A stretch of DNA of 14,045 nucleotides. It comes from Clostridiales bacterium. GTDB lineage: Bacteria; Bacillota; Clostridia; Oscillospirales; Ruminococcaceae. The notes beneath the pieces were generated by a model. That model saw nothing but the letters and a program-made list of their open reading frames with translations, was not told the origin of the DNA and searched no databases. Location: the NCBI GenBank assembly GCA_012800685.1, contig JAAZIT010000302.1:1-14045 (forward strand), written 5' to 3'. Made by a program: the position numbers and the translations under genes. Positions 1 to 5,843 of this stretch are shown here, in pieces (position 1 is the first letter of the stretch; every line of letters starts with the position of its first letter).

Positions 1-824
1 ATTCTCATTTAAATTCCGAAAAGAAATCAGAAGATCTTCCGTCTAACGTAAAGGGTAAAATCGTGGGTATAATGGATTATTTATGTTATGAAGGTTATTA
101 TGATAATTCCCAAGGTCTTCCTGATGAATATCTTACAATGAGTACAATTCTTCCTATGTTTAAACCATGTACTTTATTAGCCGAATATCCAACTAATAAA
201 GACCACTTAGTTTTTTCAAATAAAGATATTGAAATAAGAGAGGATATACAAATGGTTAAGCTTGATGAAGATATTAGTGATGAAAATAGAAAAGATTTCT
301 TTTTAGAATTAACGTCAAAAAAATACCAAGCTTTTGAAACAAAGGAACAATATCAGCATACATATCAACGTGAAAAAAAGGAATTACAAAATAATATAGT
401 TCTCATTGGAATTTCATCATTAACCGCAATTATATGCTTAGTCGGAATCACAACATTAAGCGTTTCAAAAGAAATTAAAACATATAGCATATATTGCTTA
501 TGTGGAATGACAAGAAAGCAATGTATTGGAATTAATGCGGTATACACATTTTTCCTTATCCTTATACCCTCAATAATTGCTTTAATAGTTAGATTTCTAT
601 ATTCTCTTTTTAAATGGTATCAGGCTACCTCTTTATTTCAGGAGTATTATACAGACCGTTTAACAGATAGATATGTTAGCTTTAGTCATTATTTTTCATT
701 TAAAACCAGTGAAATTATTGCAATAGGAATATTATTTATAGTCTCCCTTATTTCCGCAATGATAATACCCTATTTCACTCTAAAAAAGCTTCAACTTACT
801 GAGAGTCTTAAGAACAAAAACTAG
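1..824 (+). CDS. ABC transporter permease, FtsX/MacB-like (5' partial)
   Basis: This is the C-terminal part of an ABC permease. The frame is open from base 3 with no stop, so the gene begins before the window; the GTG at 63 and the ATG at 72 are internal codons. About 273 residues are visible. A hydrophilic extracellular stretch comes first. Three hydrophobic helices follow, starting near bases 390-460, 540-600 and 710-770. Between the first two lies a cytoplasmic segment ending in a Leu-Cys-Gly-Met-Thr motif, the counterpart of the 'alGmsr' coupling loop of the FtsX family. The tail is short and Lys-rich. FtsX/MacB permeases pair with a LolD-like ATPase, and such an ATPase starts 51 bases downstream. 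In Bacillota these pairs often export or resist peptides such as bacitracin or lantibiotics. That role is inferred, since the substrate cannot be read from the sequence. Confidence 0.8.
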   Translation, partial: SHLNSEKKSEDLPSNVKGKIVGIMDYLCYEGYYDNSQGLPDEYLTMSTILPMFKPCTLLAEYPTNKDHLVFSNKDIEIREDIQMVKLDEDISDENRKDFFLELTSKKYQAFETKEQYQHTYQREKKELQNNIVLIGISSLTAIICLVGITTLSVSKEIKTYSIYCLCGMTRKQCIGINAVYTFFLILIPSIIALIVRFLYSLFKWYQATSLFQEYYTDRLTDRYVSFSHYFSFKTSEIIAIGILFIVSLISAMIIPYFTLKKLQLTESLKNKN

Positions 825-875
825 CTTCAACTTCTAGTTAAAGCTAATAATAAATTATTTATGAGGTGTATTAAA

Positions 876-1538
876 ATGATAAAATTAAATAATATTTTGA
901 AAATTTACAATCCCAAAAAAGCTAATGAGTTTGAGGCATTGCATGGAGTTTCTGCTGAAATAAATGACGGCGAAATGGTTGCAATCATAGGGAAATCAGG
1001 TGCAGGAAAATCAACTCTCTTACACATATTAGCTTGTATTGACAACTATCAAGATGGCGAATATGTCATTGATGATACAGTTGTAAAAAAGCTTTCTGAA
1101 AAACAATATGCTCAAATTAGAAATGAGAAAATCGGCATGGTTATGCAGGATTTTGCTTTGGTTGAGGATTTTTCCGCTTTAGAAAACGTACTTATTCCTC
1201 TAAGCTTTTCCAAAAAGAAGATTAAGAATAAAAAAGAGAAAGCCCTAGAAGCACTGAAATCCGTCGGCATTGATGATCTTGCAAAAAAGCCTTGCAACAA
1301 GCTTTCAGGTGGACAAAAGCAACGTGTGGCAATAGCTAGAGCTATTGTAAACGAGCCTAATTTTATTCTTGCCGATGAACCAACTGGAGCCTTAGATACA
1401 AAAACAAGTGCTGAAATTATTCAGCTTTTTAAAGAATTAAATCAACAAGGGCGAACTGTTATAATTGTAACACACGACCCAAACATTGCACAGCAGTGCG
1501 ACAGAATTATTGAACTCTCCGATGGACATATTGTCTAA
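876..1538 (+). CDS. ABC transporter ATP-binding protein (LolD/MacB family)
   Basis: Cytoplasmic ATPase subunit that powers the permease immediately upstream. The protein is 220 aa, the usual length for this class. All nucleotide-binding motifs are present: Walker A GKSGAGKST (about residues 39-47), Q-loop Gln91, signature LSGGQ (143-147), Walker B ILADEP (164-169) with the downstream D-loop ALD, and the switch His200 in VTHD. The start at 876 is preferred over the in-frame ATG at 861, because GAGGTG at 863-868 sits a normal distance before 876 and the family N-terminus (MIKLNNI...) begins there. The ATG at 861 overlaps that ribosome binding site. The order permease then ATPase is the less common one. 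The 51-base gap contains an imperfect CTAG-centred palindrome. No DNA-binding or sensor gene is visible nearby, so regulation is unknown. Confidence 0.92.
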   Translation: MIKLNNILKIYNPKKANEFEALHGVSAEINDGEMVAIIGKSGAGKSTLLHILACIDNYQDGEYVIDDTVVKKLSEKQYAQIRNEKIGMVMQDFALVEDFSALENVLIPLSFSKKKIKNKKEKALEALKSVGIDDLAKKPCNKLSGGQKQRVAIARAIVNEPNFILADEPTGALDTKTSAEIIQLFKELNQQGRTVIIVTHDPNIAQQCDRIIELSDGHIV

Positions 1539-1604
1539 GAGGATTAGATTTTGAACCACCCTAGTCCAATATGTGATGATTATGGACTAGGGAAACAATC
1601 CTCT
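1538..1604. repeat. Nested inverted repeat after the ABC operon
   Basis: An outer 8-bp perfect stem (AGAGGATT at 1538-1545 with AATCCTCT at 1597-1604) encloses an inner 10-bp perfect stem (CCCTAGTCCA at 1559-1568 with TGGACTAGGG at 1583-1592). The outer stem starts on the last base of the ATPase stop codon. No T-run follows on either strand, so it does not look like a standard intrinsic terminator. It could stabilise the mRNA 3' end or be a remnant of a small repeat element. Confidence 0.6.
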
Positions 1605-1793
1605 AAATGAATAATCTAGTTAGGGAAGTTTCTAGGTCAAAAAATTAAGTATTAGAACAATTTAAGAGATATGGCTATTTTAGTACTAGAAAGATTAAGG
1701 CTAGAGCAATCCAAAAACTAGAGCCAAAACCATTTTATTATTTATTAATACCCAAAGGTTATCATTAATAAACAATAAATACTCTTTTAATAA

Positions 1794-1843
1794 AACAACG
1801 CCTCCCACCTTAAGAAAGTGAGAAGCGTTGTTGTTTTTTGTTT
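1794..1843 (+). terminator. Rho-independent terminator, probably bidirectional
   Basis: AACAACGC (1794-1801) pairs with GCGTTGTT (1825-1832). The stem continues inward with a partly paired TCCCAC/GTGAGA segment. On the plus strand the run GTTTTTTGTTT follows. Read on the minus strand the stem is followed by GTTTTATT-type sequence. It lies between two convergent genes and probably ends both the ABC transcript and the thrS transcript. Confidence 0.8.
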
Positions 1844-2011
1844 ATAAATCAAGTTTAAAAAATCTTTCATACCAAAACTGGCAAGATATTATAGCTGTTT
1901 AATTATTAGACTTTTTTGTTTAATAACCGATAACTGATAACTAATCTAATAACTTATAACTAGATATATAGATAACCATAGTACTACATAACCACTAAAA
2001 TACTAATCTAT

Positions 2012-2059
2012 TAAACTGCTAAGATACCAGATCATAAAACGGCTAGGATACCAGACTAC
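2012..2059. repeat. Two imperfect 24-bp tandem units
   Basis: Units 2012-2035 and 2036-2059 lie directly next to each other and agree at about 18 of 24 positions, sharing the core GATACCAGA. They look like a decayed tandem duplication in non-coding DNA. Confidence 0.55.
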
Positions 2060-2085
2060 TGAATCTTTTACTATTTACTTTTAAA

Positions 2086-2107
2086 GTTGCTAGTTGCTAG
2101 TTGCTAG
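2086..2107. repeat. Triple 7-bp tandem repeat (GTTGCTA)
   Basis: GTTGCTA occurs three times in a row followed by G, and a related GGAACTAGGAA follows. A second short tandem pair, GATAACT x2, lies at 1929-1942. These are non-coding slippage-type repeats downstream of the thrS stop. Confidence 0.7.
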
Positions 2108-2198
2108 GAACTAGGAAATAAAATTAGTAAATAAAAACTAATAACTAATAGTTAATAACCCCTAAAAACTAAACCCCAAAATTTGCCCTATAGCCTAA

Positions 2199-4142
2199 TT
2201 ATATAACCTTAGTTGCAATATCCTTTAATAGCTTAGCAACTAGGTCGTCAATGGACATTGAGCCTAAATCTCCATCTTTCCTTGAACGAACAGATACAGT
2301 ATTTTCTTCAATCTCCTTGTCGCCGATTGTTAGCATAATTGGAAGCTTTTCAAGTGACGCACTTCTAATCTTGTAGCCAACCTTTTCGGCTCTGTCATCA
2401 ATTGAAACCTTAATTCCTGAACCCTCAAGCCTCTCGTAAACCTTTTGTGCATACTCAAGATGCCTGTCAGCAATAGGAATAATCTTAACCTGCTCTGGGG
2501 CTAGCCATAAAGGCATAGCTCCTGCATACTTTTCGAGAATAAGTGCTAAAGTTCTTTCATAGCAACCAAGTGATGAACGGTGAATAATATAAGGTGTCCT
2601 CTTATTTCCATCAACGTCAACATATTCCATGCCAAATTTTTGAGCAAGAAGCATATCAATTTGAATAGTAATTAATGTGTCCTCCTTGCCGTGAACATTT
2701 TTGAATTGGAAGTCAAGCTTAGGACCATAAAACGCTGCCTCATCAATTCCAATTTCATAATCAAGTTCAAGGTTATCAAGAATTTTCTTCATAAGGTCCT
2801 GTGCCTCGTCCCATTGCTCTACAGTACCCTCATATTTATCAGTTCTAGCAGGATCCCATTTTGAAAAACGATATGTGATATCTTCCTCAAGCCCAAGTGT
2901 TCCAAGAATATATTTTGCTAGCTCAAGTGCATTTTTAAATTCCTCCTCAAGCTGTTCAGGGCGAAGAATAATATGTCCCTCAGCAAGTGTAAACTGGCGA
3001 ACTCTAATAAGACCATGCATTTCACCACTGTCTTCATTTCTGAAAAGAGTAGATGTTTCACTAAGTCTCATAGGCAAGTCACGATATGAACGCTGTCTGT
3101 TAAGAAAAACTTGATACTGGAAAGGACAAGTCATAGGACGAAGAGCAAAACAATCCTTAGACTCATCGTCTGGATCACCAATTATAAACATTCCGTCACG
3201 ATAATGATCCCAATGTCCTGAGATTTTGTATAAGTCAGGTTTTGCCATTAATGGAGTTTTAGTCAAAAGATATCCACGCTTTTGCTCCTCATCTTCAACA
3301 AATCTCTGGAGTGTTTGAAGAACCCTTGAACCCTTTGGCAGCATGACTGGAAGTCCCTGTCCAATAACATCAACTGTTGTAAAATATTCAAGCTCACGAC
3401 CAATTTTGTTGTGATCACGAAGCTTAGCCTCTTCCATAGCTTTTAGATGCTCATCAAGCATTGAAGCCTTAGGAAAAGCTGTTCCATATATTCTTGAAAG
3501 CTGTTTGTTGTCCTCAGCCTTGCCCCAATAAGCACCTGTACAAGAAAGAAGTTTAATGGCCTTAATTGGTGCAACACTCATTAGATGAGGGCCAGCGCAA
3601 AGGTCGACAAAATCGCCCTGTTTATAGAATGAAAGTGCCTCGCCCTTGTCGTCATGCTTGTGAATAAGCTCAACCTTGTAATGCTCGCCTTTCTCCTCCA
3701 TAAACTTTATTGCCTCATCAGCCGAAAGCTCAAATCTTTCAAGAGCAATTCCCTCTTTTGAAATTCTTTTCATTTCAACCTCAAGCTTAGCTAAATCTCC
3801 TTGAGTAAAAGGCTTTTCAACCTCAAAATCATAATAAAATCCTGTTTCAGTTGCAGGGCCTCTCGCTAGCTTAGCCTCTGGGAAAAGATTTTGTACAGCC
3901 TGTGCCATAAGATGTGACGCAGTATGCCAAAAAACTTCTTTTCCAGCCTTTGAGTCGAATGTTAAAACCTCAAACTCGCAGTCATGGTCGATAACTTCCC
4001 TTAAGTCGCAAACAAGTCCGTCAATTTTTACACAGCAAGCTGCTTTGTAAAGTCCCATGCCAATATTTTTAATTATTTCGCTTGCTGGCATAGCTTCATC
4101 AATTTCACGGATACTTCCGTCTTTTAATTTTAGATTAATCAT
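2199..4142 (-). CDS. thrS: Threonyl-tRNA synthetase
   Basis: Class II aminoacyl-tRNA synthetase that charges tRNA-Thr with threonine in the cytoplasm. At 647 aa it is close to the 642 aa of the E. coli enzyme. The order is an N-terminal TGS domain (about 1-62), the editing domain with HTASH (His73, His77) and LCAGPH (Cys182, His186), the catalytic core, and a C-terminal anticodon-binding domain (about 550-647). The zinc and threonine-binding triad is complete: Cys339, His390 and His521. Motif 2 reads FRNEDSGEMHGLIRVRQF. The residues after the zinc cysteine are CPFQ rather than the CPGH of E. coli, a variation rather than a defect. The start is supported by GGAGG about 7 bases upstream of the ATG. 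No clear promoter was found in the 91-base gap behind the upstream membrane gene, so reading from the threonine T-box promoter at 5653 is likely but not proven. Confidence 0.97.
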   Translation of the reverse strand: MINLKLKDGSIREIDEAMPASEIIKNIGMGLYKAACCVKIDGLVCDLREVIDHDCEFEVLTFDSKAGKEVFWHTASHLMAQAVQNLFPEAKLARGPATETGFYYDFEVEKPFTQGDLAKLEVEMKRISKEGIALERFELSADEAIKFMEEKGEHYKVELIHKHDDKGEALSFYKQGDFVDLCAGPHLMSVAPIKAIKLLSCTGAYWGKAEDNKQLSRIYGTAFPKASMLDEHLKAMEEAKLRDHNKIGRELEYFTTVDVIGQGLPVMLPKGSRVLQTLQRFVEDEEQKRGYLLTKTPLMAKPDLYKISGHWDHYRDGMFIIGDPDDESKDCFALRPMTCPFQYQVFLNRQRSYRDLPMRLSETSTLFRNEDSGEMHGLIRVRQFTLAEGHIILRPEQLEEEFKNALELAKYILGTLGLEEDITYRFSKWDPARTDKYEGTVEQWDEAQDLMKKILDNLELDYEIGIDEAAFYGPKLDFQFKNVHGKEDTLITIQIDMLLAQKFGMEYVDVDGNKRTPYIIHRSSLGCYERTLALILEKYAGAMPLWLAPEQVKIIPIADRHLEYAQKVYERLEGSGIKVSIDDRAEKVGYKIRSASLEKLPIMLTIGDKEIEENTVSVRSRKDGDLGSMSIDDLVAKLLKDIATKVI

Positions 4143-4233
4143 TTTTATTCCTCCATATAAATAAGTTTGTTTTAATAATTTTTATTGGTAATCGATTGTT
4201 ATACTTAATTGTTACTAGTAAATATTGTCCCCA

Positions 4234-4596
4234 CTAAAACACTATCCACAAAGAATAAGTATAAATATAATAAAACCATACTATGATTATGCCAATTATC
4301 CAAATGGTTTTAAATGCTTGCAGGATTTTTTTTATTGTCTTTGGGATAACAACCTCTCTAACAATAATTGTTTTTCCCTCATAGGTTTTAAAGGATTTTT
4401 TCTTTCCCAACGCACTAATCTCATCAAAAATAATATTTAACCAGTATATAGCTATGCAGGTTGGTACAAATAAAAGTACAGCTAACTGGGAGGGGATTAA
4501 CCCATCAGGCTTTATAGCAAAATATATAAGCATTGAAAGAAAAAATTGACCAGCGAGAATTAGCAAATAAAATAGATATGCAAAAAGCCTTTTCAT
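4234..4596 (-). CDS. Small hypothetical membrane protein (3 predicted helices)
   Basis: I do not recognise a family. The 120-aa product has three strongly hydrophobic stretches at about residues 5-28, 34-57 and 96-118. A basic, charged segment between the second and third (about 58-95, including GKKKSFKTYEGK) is probably cytoplasmic. There is no cleavable signal peptide and no cysteine pair or obvious catalytic motif. The start is well supported by a GGAGGGGG ribosome binding site about 5 bases before the ATG. It lies on the same strand as thrS, ending 91 bases before it, with no terminator visible in between, so the two are probably co-transcribed. A plus-strand reading frame overlapping its 3' half is a shadow. 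Confidence 0.72.
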   Translation of the reverse strand: MKRLFAYLFYLLILAGQFFLSMLIYFAIKPDGLIPSQLAVLLFVPTCIAIYWLNIIFDEISALGKKKSFKTYEGKTIIVREVVIPKTIKKILQAFKTIWIIGIIIVWFYYIYTYSLWIVF

Positions 4597-5185
4597 TTTT
4601 TCCCCCTCCGCCTAGTTTTGGTGTCATTTTAGGTTTTAGTCAAATTTATTTTTGTTTTGGTTTTCGTGTAATTGGGTTTTAGTAGATTTAATTCTAGTTC
4701 CAGTTAGTTTAAGTTTCGGTAACACACCCAACTTTGTTTTAGTTCTTGTTTAATTTACTTAAATTGGTTTTTATTAACTTTATTTCTGTAAGTTTTATTA
4801 ATTTAAGTTTCAATTTAGTGTCACCTTAAATTTCGGCTTAATTATAGTTTTTTATTTAAAATTAAGTCTCAGATTCGGTAACACTTCCAACTTGTGTTAA
4901 TTTAATTTTTGTTTCGACTTTAAGTTATATTTAGTTTTAGTTTTTTAAATATTAGTTTGGATATCACTTTCGCTTTTTGACAATTTTAGTTCTTGTTTAA
5001 TTTTGAGCTGTTTAATTTTAATCAACTATAAATTAATAAGTTTTATTGAATTAAATTTTAGTTTTAGTGTAACTTTTAATTTTTGTGAATTTGGTTTCAT
5101 TAAATTATATTTCACTTAACTTGGTTTTGTAAATTTCTCCAATATAAATCCTAGTTGTAATTCTAACTTCGACTAAGCAAACCTA
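4597..5185. other. 589-bp gene-free spacer with strand asymmetry
   Basis: No convincing gene was found on either strand. The plus strand is extremely T-rich with few C, so a minus-strand transcript would be rich in A and C and poor in G, full of AACUAAAAC-like words and probably unstructured. Imperfect internal repeats are visible: a 20-bp exact match between 4737-4756 and 4984-5003, and TTCGGTAACAC at 4715-4725 and 4874-4884, each followed by CCAACTT after 3-4 bases. It separates the T-box mini-ORF from the 120-aa membrane gene. It may be a decayed gene or an expanded untranslated region. Confidence 0.6.
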
Positions 5186-5308
5186 CTAAGTATTCGAGGT
5201 GGTTACGGTTAATTTCTCTATAATAGCAATGGTGTTAAAGCACCTAATAATACCCTTTTGACAAACTTTCAAATTAAAAGCTTTTGCATTTTTTACTAAT
5301 GTTTTCAT
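5186..5308 (-). CDS. 40-codon mini-ORF after the Thr T-box, Thr-rich C-terminus
   Basis: A short frame starts with ATG at 5308, behind a good Shine-Dalgarno sequence (AGGAAGAGG, about 5 bases before the start). It ends at TAG 5188-5186, with a second TAG directly after. The product begins MKTLVKNAKAFNLK and ends KLTVTTSNT. Six of 40 residues are Thr, four of them in the last seven, and four of the six Thr codons are ACC, the same codon as the T-box specifier upstream. I recognise no family. It could be a leader peptide whose translation senses Thr-tRNA, the stump of a deleted Thr-regulated gene, or chance. No second terminator hairpin was seen downstream, which weakens the leader-peptide idea. 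It starts about 45 bases after the T-box terminator. Confidence 0.45.
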   Translation of the reverse strand: MKTLVKNAKAFNLKVCQKGIIRCFNTIAIIEKLTVTTSNT

Positions 5309-5352
5309 AACTACCTCTTCCTTTCTTAAATGTTGTTTTAACCTTGTGAATT

Positions 5353-5398
5353 AAAACAAAAAACCCGAACCTGCATAGCCTAGGCTTACAGATTCGGG
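5353..5398 (-). terminator. T-box regulated terminator
   Basis: On the minus strand CCCGAATCTG (5398-5389) pairs with CAGGTTCGGG (5373-5364), giving ten pairs with one G-U. A T-rich run (TTTTTTGTTTT) follows directly. The loop holds the palindrome AGCCTAGGCT. The GTCCC before the stem can instead pair with the T-box sequence to form the antiterminator. Confidence 0.92.
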
Positions 5399-5618
5399 AC
5401 GAATTCTAAAATCGTGGTTCCACCCAAATTCAGAGAAAATGCCTTTAAAAGTGCAAAATCCCCCTTGATTAATTATCTTAACGTGATAAAACGCCGTTTA
5501 TTAGACGGACTCGAGGGTGGTGTCCATAAACCAGATATTTTCTCGCTTTCAGCCGATGACGAAAATCTCTTTAAATATCATATAGAAATGGCTTCCCTGT
5601 CATAGATATAAATTATAT
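5353..5618 (-). promoter_or_regulatory. T-box riboswitch, threonine specifier (ACC)
   Basis: 5' leader RNA that binds uncharged tRNA and then prevents termination. The hallmark T-box sequence GGGTGGAACCACG lies at 5425-5413 (minus strand). Stem I is recognisable: CCAT and ATGG strands flank the specifier loop, the apical part contains GGCTGAAAGC, and the 3' side reads ACCACCCTCGAG. Aligned with the known glyQS leader (GGC-A-TTCTTGAG), the specifier is ACC at 5521-5519 followed by the conserved A at 5518, that is, threonine. The competing terminator is at 5398-5353. The natural target in this window is thrS, although it starts about 1.2 kb downstream behind a mini-ORF and a membrane gene. A plus-strand open frame across this element is a shadow. 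Confidence 0.93.
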
Positions 5619-5624
5619 ACATCA

Positions 5625-5653
5625 AGTTTATCACCACTAAATCAATTTGTCAA
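5625..5653 (-). promoter_or_regulatory. Sigma-A promoter of the T-box/thrS unit
   Basis: On the minus strand TTGACA (5653-5648), a 17-base spacer, then TAAACT (5630-5625). The predicted start near 5618 falls at the beginning of T-box stem I. It is divergent from the rny promoter, with 51 bases between the two -35 boxes. Confidence 0.82.
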
Positions 5654-5704
5654 TAGCAAAACGACAAAAAATTAATTAAATTGCCAATAATACTGAAAAA
5701 TGGC

Positions 5705-5733
5705 TTGACATCTTCGTGAATATGTTATAAAAT
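5705..5733 (+). promoter_or_regulatory. Sigma-A promoter of rny
   Basis: TTGACA (5705-5710), a 17-base spacer, TAAAAT (5728-5733). Transcription would start near 5740, inside the first of two palindromes, leaving a leader of about 100 bases before the rny ATG. Confidence 0.82.
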
Positions 5734-5734
5734 A

Positions 5735-5798
5735 TTAGTATACATTTTTTTGTATACTAAGCTTATATCACCGTTATATTATAACATATAGCGGTTTT
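5735..5798 (+). promoter_or_regulatory. Two palindromes in the rny leader
   Basis: First, a perfect 10-bp inverted repeat: TTAGTATACA (5735-5744) and TGTATACTAA (5751-5760) around six T. It begins one base after the -10 box and so overlaps the start site, as expected for an operator. Second, CCGTTATA (5771-5778) pairs with TATAGCGG (5787-5794) with one G-U pair and is followed by TTTTG, so it could act as a weak attenuator. Function is inferred. Confidence 0.55.
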
Positions 5799-5843
5799 GT
5801 ATCTTTACAATTTAAAATTATTTGAAGGAGGAAGGCTATACCG

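Larger units (their letters stand above)
1539..2198. other. 660-bp gene-free gap between convergent genes
   Basis: No credible gene was found on either strand between the ABC ATPase (plus) and thrS (minus). The gap holds a nested inverted repeat (1538-1604), a terminator (1794-1843) and a run of degenerate AT-rich sequence with many CTAG/CTAA words and short tandem duplications (1929-1942, 2012-2059, 2086-2107). Confidence 0.7.

Noticed and set aside
861..875. Upstream ATG of the ABC ATPase as the true start
   Set aside because: It overlaps the GAGGTG ribosome binding site that serves the ATG at 876, and the extra five residues do not match the family N-terminus.
1921..2110. CRISPR array
   Set aside because: The repeats are only 7 or 24 bp, imperfect, directly adjacent and without spacers; no cas genes are present.
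4225..4440. 71-codon plus-strand open frame
   Set aside because: It overlaps the well-started 120-aa membrane gene on the other strand and lacks a ribosome binding site.
5038..5112. 24-codon minus-strand frame in the A-rich spacer
   Set aside because: No ribosome binding site and composition identical to the surrounding non-coding sequence.
5414..5605. 63-codon plus-strand open frame
   Set aside because: It lies wholly inside the antisense of the T-box leader; the conserved RNA explains the sequence and there is no ribosome binding site.
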